From assembly GCA_028571685.1 (NCBI GenBank), contig CM053146.1, positions 24,897,431 to 24,961,430 of the forward strand: 64,000 bases of DNA, written 5' to 3'. The notes beneath the pieces are model-generated. The model ran no database searches, was not told the DNA's origin, and saw nothing but the letters and a program-made list of their open reading frames with translations. This document shows positions 33,770 to 46,312 of this stretch, one piece after another. The DNA is from Heterohyrax brucei. Taxonomy: Eukaryota; Chordata; Mammalia; Hyracoidea; Procaviidae. Numbering within the stretch: position 1 is the stretch's first letter; every line of letters starts with the position of its first letter. The translations under genes and the position numbers were made by a program.

Positions 33770-35215
33770 GTCTATCTCTTGTCAACTTACCTTCTGTATA
33801 CATCTCCCAATACCATATGTAATCTCTGAGTAAACACAATTACAAAGTCATTTTTGTGCCTAACATGACAAGCTAACACATGTACAACTAAAAATGCGCT
33901 AGCTCTGCTTATGTCTTACAGTTAGTAAGTAAACAAAAACATCTGATGCACACATACAAAGTAGAAATATATATAACCGTTATAGTCTTTGTTATGCAAG
34001 AGGTCACATGGCTGCAACTGATATTTAGAACTTGCTCTTCCACCATCCATTCTGTATTCCTTTTGCCCTCAGCAAGCACCTCACTCCACAAAGTTGGAGT
34101 GACTCAAATCTTCATTCCTGCAGCATGCAGGATGTTAGTAATCATGTCAGAATTGCATTTCTGTAGTTTTGCACTGCCTTTAATCACAAGATGTAGTAAT
34201 ACTAATAGATGCCCTAAAAGATCTGTATTCCAGACATATGCTTCTTTATCATCTTCATGTAATATCAGTCTGATTTGTTCTTGTTAATAAAGATCAATCA
34301 TACAAACTTGTACAACAATTCCCTCCTCTGCCTGTTGATTCAAAGGCACAAGGAACCCAAAGTGGCCTGGTGGCACACTTAGACGTGTCTACAGTGGGAG
34401 CATTCTTCCCACTGGAATTAAGGCCTCCAAATCTGCAGAACTTATGATTGTAGCACAGGAAGCAAAAATCTTGCAGGTGGGTGAATAGGAGCAATAGTGA
34501 GTAGTGAAACTCCCATTTTTGCCCCTTGATTCTTGGATCCATGAATCCTGGCTATGAGAGAAGACCACTATATAGTGTTCTGAACTGATGATCTTTGGAT
34601 TACTAGCCCCTGCAGCTATGTGAATCAGGAGATTTTTTAAAAAAATTTTTTATTTAATATAACTGATTGAAAATGTACATTCCTGTATAAATTTACATAC
34701 CCACCTATATGCAGCTTTCACTGCTCTCCCTTCCTGGTGACAGCACACTATTCCTCTCTGCTCCATACATGTCTCATTCTCCCAACAGTCTCTTTTTTCC
34801 CTCCTCTCCACCCACTCTCCTTTCTCCAGCTAGAGGTCAGCAGGATGACATCCTATAGATATATAGAACCATAAAGTGCATCCAATATATGATCACTGCA
34901 TCACCAAGTCCAATCCTTTCCTGTCTGAAGCGTGGACCTTCGTTATGATTTATGGTCAAGGGCAGCATCAGGGCGAGGGGCCATGCTCCCAGGGGAACCC
35001 TGAAACCACTGGACCATCAATTGAGGTCTTTTAGTGGGGATCTGAGGGTGCTGAATCAGGAGAAATTTTGTGGTCTTGCCTGCTATCTTGGGATTCATTG
35101 ACCCTCACAACCTGTGAGAGCAAGCCCTGCTCTTCACTTGCCTGCCTTAGATTTACCAGTTAGTTTTCTTGGCTGTATGAACTGGGGGAGGCTTCTGTCC
35201 TGATCCAGGACTTGG
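33770..35215. other. Unclassified sequence beside the LTR
   Basis: 33,770-34,620 and 35,064-35,215 read as one continuous stretch once a nested L1 is set aside. It might be internal sequence of the adjacent ERVL-type fossil, since it abuts the LTR directly, but I recognise no domain. Confidence 0.25.
34633..35051 (-). mobile_element. L1 3' end, antisense, with 12-base duplication
   Basis: It begins with an A/T-rich tail and 'tgtataaatttacataccca', then the L1 3' UTR antisense blocks 'ccactctcctttctccagct', 'gaaccataaagtgcatccaa' and 'ccactggaccatcaattgag'. The flanks TGAATCAGGAGA at 34,621-34,632 and 35,052-35,063 are identical. A 5'-truncated, fairly young insertion. Confidence 0.9.
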
Positions 35216-35220
35216 GATGT

Positions 35221-35342
35221 TTCTTCGTATAGTCCAGTGTCTTGGATTATTTGCTCAGCATACAGATTAAAAAGATATGGTGAAAGGATAAAACCCTGAC
35301 ACAAACCTTTCCTGACTCCTTCCCCAATTATATCTTTATTTG
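35221..35342 (-). mobile_element. RTE LINE fragment, antisense
   Basis: 'ttcttcgtatagtccagtgt', 'tttgctcagcatacagatta' and 'ccctgacacaaacctttcct' match the RTE reverse transcriptase region in antisense. An isolated 120-base piece. Confidence 0.75.
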
Positions 35343-36030
35343 TATCTCTATCATAGCATTGACTTCACCATGCCTATATTATGGCCCTATTTTCCCTGTC
35401 TCTCACAGTAAAGTATCAAAGTTTGAGTGATTTTGGCTTATCTATTTTTGTATGTATCCAAGTGCTTGCTCACAAAAAGTCTTTGTTTTCTCATAGTATT
35501 AACAAACATTATTAAATTAACCAGTTGACTTAGAAGTCACTCTTCTAATGGCTTTGCCAGAATCTGCTTGAGTTATATTTGACAAATAAAGCACTCTTTT
35601 TATTATATTTCAAAAACAGTATCAAATAAGGGATCTCTTTTAAATGTGTGTATTTGGAAGAATGAATTCTCCATCACATCTAGGTGATGAACAGTAGGCA
35701 TTAAGACTATGTCAAACAACCAAAAGGTGCTTTTCGGAGGAAGAAATTTGTTTACTACAGCTTCTCTTGGCTAGTGGTTTAAGTCAACTTGATTTAAATC
35801 AAAATCCCAGCCACATATCCTTAAATCTGTGAATAAAATACTAAATAGCGTACAGAATGATGTTGGTTAAAATTAGTTTTGCTCTTGTCTCAAACTTCTT
35901 TACTATCTTGCCAACCTGTTTTTGTTTATTACTCCCTGCAACATGAGCTCATTTATTCAGTATCAGCAGACAGTAGGGCTTGACCCTCAGGAAACAGAGT
36001 TATCAAATAACAGCAGCTCACTACTTTAAA
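35343..36030. other. Unique DNA, nothing recognised
   Basis: AT-rich, with no family or coding signal identified. Confidence 0.4.
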
Positions 36031-36049
36031 GTCTAATTTTTCTAATCTT

Positions 36050-36800
36050 TTTTTTTGGCATGAGACTGTTTATGACTACATTAAAAACCAGTTGCACTCC
36101 GTCTAAACTCCTTGAGGGACTGAACAACTGGGCTGAGGGTTGAGAACCGTGGTCTCGGGAGATGTTTGTGGGCATAACATAGCCTATAAAGAAAATATTC
36201 TGCGTCTTTGTTAAGTGCTGTCTAGGGTCTTTAAAGCTTGTGAGCACTCATCTAAGATATTCCACCTGTCCCACTCTGTGTGGAGCAAAGGAGAATGAAA
36301 AACACCAAAAACACAAGGGAAAGATTAGTTCAAAGGACTAATGGACCACAATTACCACAGCACTCATCAGACTGAGTCCAGCACAAGTAGATGGTGCCCA
36401 GCTATCACCATTGAATGCTCTACCAAGGATCAAAAGAGATGGTCCTGTACACAGCTGGAGAAACATATAAAACAAAATTCTAACTCACACACATGCTAAC
36501 AAAAAGACCAGACTTCCTGATCTGAAAGAGACTGGAGAAACTCTGAGAATATGGCCCCTGGACACCCTTTTAACTCAGTACTGAAGTCACTTCTGAGTTT
36601 CACCCTTCAGCCAAAGATTTGATAGGCATGTAAAACAAAATTAGGAGTGAGCACACCAGCCCAGCACAAGAAGGAAAAGGTAGGAGGGGATAAGAGAGCT
36701 GGCGATAGGGAACACAGGGTGGAGAACAGGTGAGATGTTGACACTTAGTAAGACTGACAATCAATGTCACAAAATAAAATGTATATTAATTATTTAACAA
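36050..36800 (+). mobile_element. L1 3' UTR, sense, decayed
   Basis: 'gaaaatattctgcgtctttg', 'gctgtctagggtctttaaag', 'cccactctgtgtggagcaaa', 'catcagactgagtccagcac' and 'gactggagaaactctgagaa' follow the L1 3' UTR order. It ends in 'caaaataaaatgtatattaa'. 5'-truncated, older than the copy at 32 kb. Confidence 0.75.
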
Positions 36801-36838
36801 GAAATTAATTTTCTCTGTAAATCTGCATCTAAAGTACA

Positions 36839-37056
36839 AAACCAAAACAAAGCCAGTGGCCATCAACTTGACTCTGACTTGTGGTGACCCCACTTGTGTT
36901 AGAGTAAAACTGTATTCAGCAGAGTTTTCAATGCCTGATTTTTCTCAAGTAGATCATCAGGCCTTTCTTCCTAGTCGCCTCTGGGTGGGGTTGAACATTT
37001 AACCTTTTGGTTAGCAGCTGAGCCCTTAAGTGTTGGTGCCACCTGGGGACTCCTAT
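36839..37056 (-). repeat. AfroSINE, long form, antisense
   Basis: 'aaagccagtggccatcaact', 'cagagttttcaatgcctgat', the middle block 'caagtagatcatcaggcctt', 'aaccttttggttagcagctg' and 'ggtgccacctggggactcct'. Full-length. Confidence 0.9.
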
Positions 37057-38070
37057 AATTGTTTAGCACTCTCAAATTCTTTAAAAATAAAGCATGAAAG
37101 TGTTGAAATAGTTGACCATGTTGTTGATAACTCAAGGGTTAACTCAATAGAATTGTAGTATGAGAACTACTAAGTTAGGGTATGTGTAGAAATCCATTGA
37201 TATAAATGCAGGTCAGCTTACTTTCCATTAACTGATTCTAAATTCGTAAGTAGTTCTATTCGTTTTACTAGGTTTAATCATTCATTTCTCTCTGTTCAGC
37301 AAATGTATTTATATGTTATCAGTTCATCCATATTTTAGTCATAGTTAAAATCACTATGGCTACTGTGGAGAGAAAAAGTGGAGAACTAAATGAAAAACCG
37401 CTGAGAAACTTTTTATCCGATATTCTGACTCATTATTTACTTATCAGATTGTTGAAGTGGCCAAAGGTATGACATTACACTAACAGTTTAGGAAGATTTT
37501 TGAATAATAGGGTTTTATGCAGCATTAGAGCACTACTTAATTCCATTTAACCATCCACAGTTAAAATTTCCTAGATACAAAATTAAGATCTATTTGTTAA
37601 TCAAATAAACACTTTATACTTAGTCTTCTGCAAGCACCAGGCTTAGCATGGGAATGTTTGGAGTCATTTGGCCTGTGCCCATGACAAGTTTCCAATGTAT
37701 CTGAGAAAAGAAATAAAATGGAGTATCAACTCTAACAATTGCTTGTAGCAATAAGAATAATATATCTGTTTGGATATAAGGATAGTAATGTGGTCTTGTA
37801 TTTATTTCTGCATTTGAGAAATTTGCTGATTTTTTTCATATGTATGATGACATTTGGTTGAATCTTTGTCCTGGTACATAAGACAGTGGCCCCACTTCAT
37901 TAGTTATTCATTCCTCTAGGCCTGGAAATAACTTCAGCAACCTGTTCAGGACACACTCAGAGCAGTTATTGACAGGTGAATTTGGGCTTTAACCTGCAGC
38001 CAGCTCTAGATTAGTAAAATGATCTCAGATTGCTGATGGAAAAACTGAGGCTTCAGAAGTTGATTGTTCA
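37057..38070. other. Unique DNA, nothing recognised
   Basis: AT-rich, with no repeat or exon supported; a faint MIR-like 'aaaactgaggcttcagaag' lies at 38,041. Confidence 0.4.
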
Positions 38071-38239
38071 CAAGATGGGACCAAGAAGGCAGACTATTCA
38101 CACATGTCTTCAATTTCCTCTGAGACTTAAGGCCTATAAAAATAATTGAAGTGGAGAAGTGTGGATATTCTGGGAGCCCCAAGATCAGCAGTAGTGTTAT
38201 GAGACTGAAGTAGTGACAGGAAGAAGAAAACTAGCTTTG

Positions 38240-39235
38240 TCAGAGGTGAGACAGTAGCACAGTAAGTAGTGCTTCTGCTGGTGCAGCAGCTGAAAGGCTT
38301 ACAGGTATGGATGCCATCTTTGTTAACCAGGAGACTGGGGCTGGGACTGCCAAGCCTGAGAGCTTGGCAGGGGCCAGCTCCCAAGCTGAGGCTGTAATGC
38401 CTAACTAAACAGCATCTTTCACAGCACAGAGGCTGTCCTTAGAAAAGTCACATCTACAGAAGCCAGCAGTGGCTAGTGACTGAGGATGCCAGTGACCCTC
38501 TTCTCTCTCGTCTATGAGCTGTGCCATAGATATTGCTGGCTTGGTGCAGGAGAGGTGCTCAGGTAGGGTGCCACTTTGATCAACTGTAATGTGGAGTTGG
38601 CCATACCTGGGGGCTCATATGGGGCTAGCTGCCATGCTGGGTAATACTGCCTGTCTGGATAGTGCCTCTCCCAGCAGAAAAGCTGTTTTTTTAGTCAATT
38701 GTATCTAGAGAACATAGTGATGGCTGGCGGCCAAGTGTGGCAGTACCCTTAACCCTCCCTTTTCTGAGACAGATTACAGCATCTGCTGATGACCCCTGAG
38801 AGAATCTATCAGTAAAGTGTCATCTTTGTCAGCCAGGAGCCACCCCAAGGGCCTGGCTGTTATCAGCTGCTCCTGGACAGTGCCCCTCTTAACAGAAAGT
38901 GCATCTAGAAAATGCAGTGGTGGCTGGTGGCCAAGTATGACACTGCCATTTCCACCTCTCTTCACTGAGCCGTGCCACAGTATCTGCTGATGGACTCCCA
39001 AGAGACTCTGTATGTAGGGTGCCATCTTCATCACCTAGGAGGTGAGGCTTGCCACCACTGAGGGCCCAGCTGGGGCCAGCTGCCAAGACAAACAGTGCTG
39101 CAGAGCTGGACAGCATCTCTGTCACCAGAAAAGTTGTACAAAGTCAGCTGCACCTAGAAAATGTGGTGGCAGCTGGCAGTGAACTCTATCAGTGCCCTTA
39201 CCCACTCCCTCCTTAAAGCTATGTCACAGCAGTCT
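38240..39235 (+). repeat. Tandem monomers in the L1 5' UTR
   Basis: About four related units of 200-250 bases. Landmarks recur: 'atctgctgatg' with 'gagactctgt' (38,776; 38,980), 'gggtgccatcttcatcac'-type phrases (38,309; 38,567; 38,818; 39,016), and 'gcatctagaaaatgcagtgg'-type phrases (38,704; 38,898; 39,150). The units differ by 20-30 percent by eye. The sequence is unrelated to the monomers at 30.4-30.9 kb. Confidence 0.7.
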
Positions 39236-40930
39236 TGCTGCAACTCCTAAACAGCTTTTTCATGGTACAAAAACAATAATCAGTATCTACCCATTTAAAG
39301 AAGTAGACCACAATAGCTCTAAATACTCCCAAAATAAAGAATAAAAAGACTTCTCAAATGAAGAAGGCTTACCAAAATTATCAGAGGTAGAATACAAAAG
39401 AGATTGTCAGACATAGAAAACAAAAGAATTATGGCACTTCTAGAGGTTAAACAAAGTGCAGCCACACAAAATAAAAAATAAAAAATTATGCAAGCTATAT
39501 GAACTGGTAGAACATCAACCATCTGAAATTCAGCAGAGCAGTAATAGAATTACAGAGTTAGAGAATACAACACAAAGCCAAAAGAGCAGAATTGAGGAAA
39601 TGGAATGCAGAATTAGAGAGACTGAAGATAAAGCAATTGACACCAGCATTTCTGAGGAGAAATCAGATGAAAAAATCAAGAAAAATAAAGAAGCATTAAG
39701 AAGCATATGGGACTCTATCAAGAGGAATAATCTACAAGTAACTGGAATTCCTGAACAGGGAGCAATAGTGAAATATACAGAGAGGAAATTGTTGAGGAGT
39801 TACTGACGGAAAACTTCCCTGACATCATTAAAGAAGAGAACAGACAGTCAAGATGCTTTGAACTCTACAAAAGGTAGACCCTGAAAGAAAGACAATAGGA
39901 CATATAATCAAGCTGAATAAAATGAAACATAAGGAAAGACCCTTAAAGGCAACCAAGCTTAGATCAAAACTAAGTACAAAGGGAAGCCTTGTAGGCTGTC
40001 CTCTGACTTTTCAGCAGAAACCACATTGGCAAGAAGGCAGTTGGATGATGCATACGAAGCATTGGAGGAGAAAAATTTCCAACCAAGAATTATATATCCT
40101 ACACAAATGCCTCTCAAATATGATGGTGACATTAAGACATTCTCAGATAAACAGAAGCTTCGGGATTTGCAAAAGCCAAAGCAAAATTACAAGAAATACT
40201 GAGAGAAGCTCTTCATTTAGAAAAACAGTAACATCAGATGTATACTCAAGGATGTAGTGTAAGACACAGTTTCCAGAGTCCTACTCAGTTAGGGAAGTCA
40301 CAAAGCTTAATCAAAGCTAAAATATTAAAATTAGGGTAACAGAGATATTGACATGTAAACTATGACATCATCACACTATATGCAGAAATATTTTACAGTA
40401 TTTATAACCCTTTTAGATGGAGAGGAAGTTAATGCAATACACAGAAGTTAAAGATCGGTTTAAACTTACAACATTAAGGGGGATCAAAGAAGTAACTGTA
40501 AAGCAGACTAACAATACTACATATAAAAACAGGAACCCTAATACAGGAATCTCAACAGGCACAGAACCAACAGTGAACAGGATGACAAGAAGATCCATGA
40601 AGATAAATGGATGAATGTAAATGGATTTAATGGTCCAATAATGAGACAGAGAGTAACAGGTTGGATCAAAAAACATGATCAGTCTATGTGCTGCTTAAAA
40701 GAAACACACTTTAGACCCAAAGATATGAGCAAACTGAAAATCAAAGAATGGAAAAATACATACCAGGCTAACAGCAAGCAAAGAAGAGCAAATGTGTCAA
40801 TACTAATCTCAGATAAAGTAGATTTCAAAGTATGATCCACCATTGTGGATAAGGATGGTCACTATTTATTGTTGAAAGGTTCAATACATAAGCAGGATTT
40901 AACAATATTGAATATTTATGCACCCAATAC

Positions 40931-40992
40931 CAAACCCGGAAACCCAGTACCATTGAGTTGGATTGGATCTGACTCATGGTGACCCTAGAGGC
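40931..40992 (-). repeat. AfroSINE fragment inside L1 ORF2, antisense
   Basis: 'ggaaacccagtaccattgag' to 'gactcatggtgaccctagag' interrupts L1 endonuclease sequence: 'tatgcacccaatacc' before it and 'agagcatctaaatacat' after it are contiguous in the L1 at 63.7 kb. Only the 3' end of the SINE is present. Confidence 0.8.
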
Positions 40993-43900
40993 CAGAGCAT
41001 CTAAATACATAGAGCAAATGCTGACAACGTTGAAAAATGAGATAGATGACTCCACAATAATAGTAGGCAATTTCAACACCCCTCTTTCAGTAATGGACCA
41101 ATCATCCAGAACAAAGCTCAATTAAGATACAGAAGGTCTTTTTGCAGTAATCAACCAAACAAACTTCACAGAAATATACAGAACTTTTTACCCAACAACA
41201 GGCAAGTACACCTTCTTTTCCAATGTACATGGAACATCCCCAGAATAGACCATGTATTAGGCCACAAAGCAAGTCTCAATAAAATCCAAAACATTGAATT
41301 ACTGCAAAGCGTCCTCTCAGACCATCAGACCATAAAAATTGAAATCAATAGCAGAAAAAAAAGGGTAGAACTTTGAACTCATGGAAACTGAACAACACCT
41401 TGCTAAAAAATTCATGGGTTATAGAAGAGATCAAAGATACAATAAAGAAAGTTATGGAATCAAATAAGAATGAAAACACATCTTACCAGAACCTATGGAA
41501 CACAGCAAAAGCAGTGCTCAGAAGTCAATTTACCTCTGTAAATGCACATATCCAGATTGAAAACAGGTCCCAAACAAAAGAATTAAGTTTATAACTTGGA
41601 CAAGTAGAAAAAGAACAACAAAAGAACCCCTCAGGCACCAGAAGAAAATAGATAATAAAAATTAGAGCAGAACTAAATGAATTAGAGAATAGAAAAACCA
41701 GTGAAAGAATTAACGGATCAAAAGCTGGGATTTTGAAAAGATCAACAAATTTGATAAGCCACTGGCTAAACTTATAAAAGAAAAACAGAAGAGGAAACAA
41801 ATTACCTGAATAAGAAATGAGACAGGAGATGCCACAACAGACCCAATCAAAATTAAAAGTATCATAGCAGAATATTATGAAAAATTGTACTCCAACAGAT
41901 TTCAAAATCTAGAGGAAATGGACACATTTTTAGATTCACATCACCTACCAAAATTATCACAAGGAGAAGTAAAACAACTTAACGAAACCATCACAGAAGA
42001 AGAGATTGACAAATTCATCAAAAAACTACCAACCAAAAAATTTCTTGGCCCAAATGGCTCCACCAGGGAATTCTACCAAACTTTTAGAGAGTAGTTAAAT
42101 CCAATACTACTGAACCTGTTTCACAACACAAAAAAAGATGGAATATTCCCAAGTTCATTCTGTGAAGCCAGTATAACCCTGATACCAAAGTCAAGGAAAG
42201 ATCCCACTAAAAAAGAAAATTACTGACCAATATCATTCATGAACCTAGATACAAAAATCTTCAACAAAATAAAAATCCTAGCCAATAGAATTCAACAACA
42301 TATCAAAAAAAATAATTCATCATGATCATTGGATTCATACAAGGGATGCGGGGATGGTTCAACACAAACATCAGAAAAAAATGTTAATGTGATGAATCAC
42401 ATAAATAACACAAAGGATAAGAATCACCTGATTTTGTCAATTGATACAGAAAAGGCATTTGACAAAGTCCAACACCAATTCATGTTAAAAACTCTCAGCA
42501 AAATAGGAATAGAAGGGAAAATCCTCAATGCAGTAAGGGACATCTATGCAAGGCCAACCACCAGCATCACACTGAACAGAGACTGAAAGAATTCCCCCTT
42601 AGAACAGGAACTAGACAAGGATGTACACTGTCACAACTTCTAGTCAATATTGTCCTAGAGGTTCTCGCCAGAGCAATCGAACAAGACAAAGCAATAAAGG
42701 GCATCTCCACTGGTAAAGAAGAGTGCTGGCACAAAAAACAGACATACAGACCAATGGAACAGAATAGGGAATCCAGAAATATCATCATCCTCCTATGAAC
42801 AGTTGTTATTCGATAAAGACCCCAATGTTGTCAACTACGGTAAAAAGAGTCTCCTTAATAAATAGTGTGGCAAAATTGGATATCCATCTTCTAAAAACTG
42901 AAAGAAAGCCCATATCTCACACCTTACACAAAAACTAACTCAAAATGGATTAAATTCCTAAACATGAAAGCTAAAATGATAAAGATCATGCAAGAAAAAA
43001 TGGGGACAACAATGGAAGTTCTAATACATGGCTTCAACATACTACAAAATCTGACCAACAATATACAAACAACAGAAGAGAAAATTGATAAATGGGAGCT
43101 ACTAAAAATCAAACATTTACGCTTGTCCAATGACTTCGTCAAGAGAGTTAAGACTACCTATGGAATGGGAAAAAATATTTGGCAACTATGTATTGGATTG
43201 ATGTCTGATTTCCATAATTTACAAGGTACTGCAAAATACCAACAAGAAAAAAGTTAAATAACCCATCTAGGCAGTAGATAAAGGAGATGGACAGACACTT
43301 CTCCAAAGAAGACATCCAGGCAGCCAAAAGACACATGAGAAAATCCTCATGATCATTAGCTATTAGAAAAATCCAAATTGAAACTACAGTGAGATACCAT
43401 CTCACTGGCAAGTTGGCAAGTTAGCAGTAATCCAAAAAACACAGAGCAGCAAATGCTGGAGAGGCTGTGGAGAGATTGGAAGCCTCCTACACTGCTGGTG
43501 GAAATGTAAAATGGTACAACCTGTTTAGAAAGCAATTTGGTGCTTTCTTGAAAAGCTAGCAGTAAAAATATCATATGATCCAGCAATCCCACTGCTTGGA
43601 ATATATCCTACAGAAATTAAGGTGGTTACATGAACAGATTTGTGCACACAAATGTTTTTTGGAACACTGTCCACAATAGCAAAAAGAGGGAATCAACCTA
43701 GGTGCCCATCAGCAGATGAATGGATTAACGAATTGTGGTACATCTACTTGATGGAACACTATGCAATGGCAAAGAACAATGATGATTTTAGGAAGTATCT
43801 CATAACCTGGTTTCGACTAGAAGACTATATGCTGAGTGCAATCAGTCAGCTGCGAAAGGACAAGCATTTTATGAGACTTCTGCTACAAGGACTTAAAATG

Positions 43901-44925
43901 GACTTCTGTACAGAAGGAAAGGCTTTTTGACAGCTACAAAGGGGAGTGAGGGAGAGGACAGAGGGAGAGGGAAGTTCGTAGATTAGACAGTCAATAAGAA
44001 TTTGGTTAGGTGAAGGGAGTGACAGCACCCAGTAAAGGGCAAATCAGCATAACTGGACAGCACCATAAACTGAAAGGTTTTCTAAACCCAACTCACTGTT
44101 TCAAAGGATAGAGTAGCAGGAACAGGGATTCAGGGACCATGTTTTTAGGGGACATCAAAGTCAACTGGCATAACTAGTTTTCTGCTAAGAAAGTCTTCTG
44201 CACTCTATGTTCATGAGTAGTGTCTGGGGTCTTAAAAGCTAGCACACTGCCATCTGAGGGAAATGAAATGGTCTCAACCCACGTGGAACAAATGACAACC
44301 AAGAATGTCGAAGACACTGGGGAAAATGAGTCTGGGAGTCAGAAGGACCCATATGAATGAGAAACTGCATCAGCATGAGACCAGAAGAACCAGACGGTGC
44401 CCCGTCACCACCAAAGGCAGCCGTGATAAGGCATTAAGTCCCTATGTAGCAAGAGAAAAACGAGGTGTGCCGTTTAAGAACTCTACTAAACACCAGAACC
44501 GATGGTCTGACAGCCTGGAGGGTCCCCTGGAAACATGGCTTCTAGACTTGCTACTGGACCTGTCCTGAAACCAGTACTGAGATCAACCCTTCACACAAAA
44601 ACGAACTGAACTCAGGAACACAGTGACAACATGTGATGTATGTATTTTATGGCTTCATGCATTTATAGAGGCTGTCCTACTGCTCTAGGTGGGAGGGGGA
44701 GGTGCAGAAGAAGGTACAGGTGTATGTTAAGAGGATAATAGAAGAGTGCAAAGAAGGAGTGTGCTGTCACAAGGTCAGGAAGTCAGATAGATTCGCAGAT
44801 AGGTGGGAATGTAAAATTGATCTGGATTGTACACTTTCACTTAGAATAAAAAAAGTTGGTCATCCTATTAATCTTGCTTTGATGAGTGTCCTTTTAAAAA
44901 TGAGGAATCCAAGGCTTGGATAAAG

Positions 44926-45144
44926 TGAAAAACAAACAACCAAAAACCATCAAAACCAACTGCTGTCAAGTCTGACTCATGGTGACCTCATGTATGTCAT
45001 CATGCTTTGCTCCATGGAGTTTTCAATGACAAGGTTTCTAGATGTCAATTGCTGGCCTTTATTTTGAGGCACCTTTGGGTAGACATGAGCCTGCATTCTT
45101 TTGATTAGAAGCTGAGCATGTTAAACTGTTCCCAGGGACTCTGA
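44926..45144 (-). repeat. AfroSINE, long form, antisense
   Basis: 'caactgctgtcaagtctgac', 'ccatggagttttcaatgaca', 'gctggcctttattttgaggc' and a head ending 'gttcccagggactct'. It lies just downstream of the L1 tail. Confidence 0.85.
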
Positions 45145-45970
45145 AGTAGAGACAACTGTCTGAAATTCTAGACTTGCTGAAGCAATGGCTAATGATCTTC
45201 CTATTATCAAAGGAAGTTTCTAATGGGGGATGGTATTTAACTTTATTTTCGACCTAAAATTGAAAACAGAGCAATATGCCGAAAACCACTTCTTTCATTG
45301 TGTGTGCTACTGCCTTTACTAGAATACTGGAAGTGAAATCAGAAGTTCTGACTTTAAATTTAGAATTTACCCTTTCTTGGCTTTGGCAATATTTGTTCAG
45401 CAGAATAGTTGATCCCTGCTAGTATTGCATTTTGAAGCCTCATTGTTTTCCCAAGTTACCTTTTAATTTAAGCAAATATGTTAAAAAAAACAGATACATC
45501 TGAGAGTTGAAGCCTTAAATGTGATCTCCCGTAACTTAAAACTGTTGCAGTCTGGTCATGTCTGCTGCACTCCAAATATTTATTTTATGGCCAATCTTTC
45601 TTTTCCTAGCAACCCAGGGCCAAACTTTAATTTGGCAGTCAACCAAGCCCTCCTGTGTGACTTTGATCCCTGAATGACTGACCGCCTTTAAAAGGCTTAT
45701 GTTTTATTACAATGTGTGATTAAAGTATGAAGTCAAGTGGTGAAATGGTGGCCAGGGATGCCATGTGAATATATATGGTCCACTCTCAAGAGAAGGCTGA
45801 TTTGGGGTCTATTAAAATGAAATTATGCTGGTTAGCTACATAAGGCATTTGTGCTACGAGACGTATCACAGAGCATTTCCATGTGAATTACAGCAATTGT
45901 ATACCTGAGCGATCACATCGGCAGATTTGTATGCACCACCCTACCCACATAGGAAGACTGCTTCTGCCCT
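45145..45970. other. Unique DNA, nothing recognised
   Basis: No repeat, exon or regulatory element supported. Confidence 0.4.
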
Positions 45971-45974
45971 CGGC

Positions 45975-46312
45975 TCTAAGCCCTGCTGCTGTCAGCTGTG
46001 TTGAATTAGCCTCTGGCTCATGGCCGCCGTCTGTGAACAACAGAACAGAATGTTCTGCAAGTCACGTGCCATCCCCATAACAAATTGTATGCTGAACCAT
46101 TGTGATCCACAGGGTTTTCATTGGCTAATTTTTGAAAGTATATTGCCAGGTCTTTCTTCTTAGTCTATTTTAGTCTGTAAGCTCCACTGAGACTGTTTTG
46201 CCTTGGATAACCATCCTCATTATTTCAAATACTGTTGACATAGCTTACAGCATCGTAGCAACACATAAGCCACCATGGTACAGCAAACTGATGCGCAGGT
46301 GGTGGCTGTTTG
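45975..46312 (-). repeat. RTE-derived short element, antisense
   Basis: The 3' end in antisense ('gaattagcctctggctcatg', 'acaacagaacagaatgttct') is joined to the 5' block ('tttgaaagtatattgccagg', 'ctttcttcttagtctatttt', 'ggtacagcaaactgatgcgc'). The 3' part is shorter than in the other derivatives, so the deletion join differs. Confidence 0.6.

Larger units (their letters stand above)
38071..44856 (+). mobile_element. L1 LINE, nearly full-length, decayed
   Basis: It begins CAAGATGGGACCAAGAAGGC, like the conserved L1 5' start, and ends in an AATAAAAAAAG tail at about 44,845-44,855. Order: monomeric 5' UTR (to about 39,290), ORF1 (about 39,300-40,260, coiled-coil peptide such as QSKSRIEEMECRIRETEDK), ORF2 (about 40,560-43,930) and 3' UTR (43,930-44,845). 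ORF2 shows the endonuclease start (NVNGFNGPIMRQRVTGWIKK), the reverse transcriptase piece [20 protein letters not shown] and the C-terminal FGTLSTIAKRGNQPRCPSA. Both ORFs carry many stops. Near 42,715 the sequence jumps from IKGISTGKE to [10 protein letters not shown], losing roughly 200 codons including the catalytic FADD box. No clear target duplication. Confidence 0.9.

Noticed and set aside
39456-39806. 116-codon plus-strand open frame as a host coiled-coil protein
   Set aside because: It is L1 ORF1; the same peptide order recurs in the L1 at 62 kb.
41525-41905. 126-codon minus-strand open frame
   Set aside because: Antisense of L1 ORF2; A-rich L1 coding DNA leaves long antisense frames.
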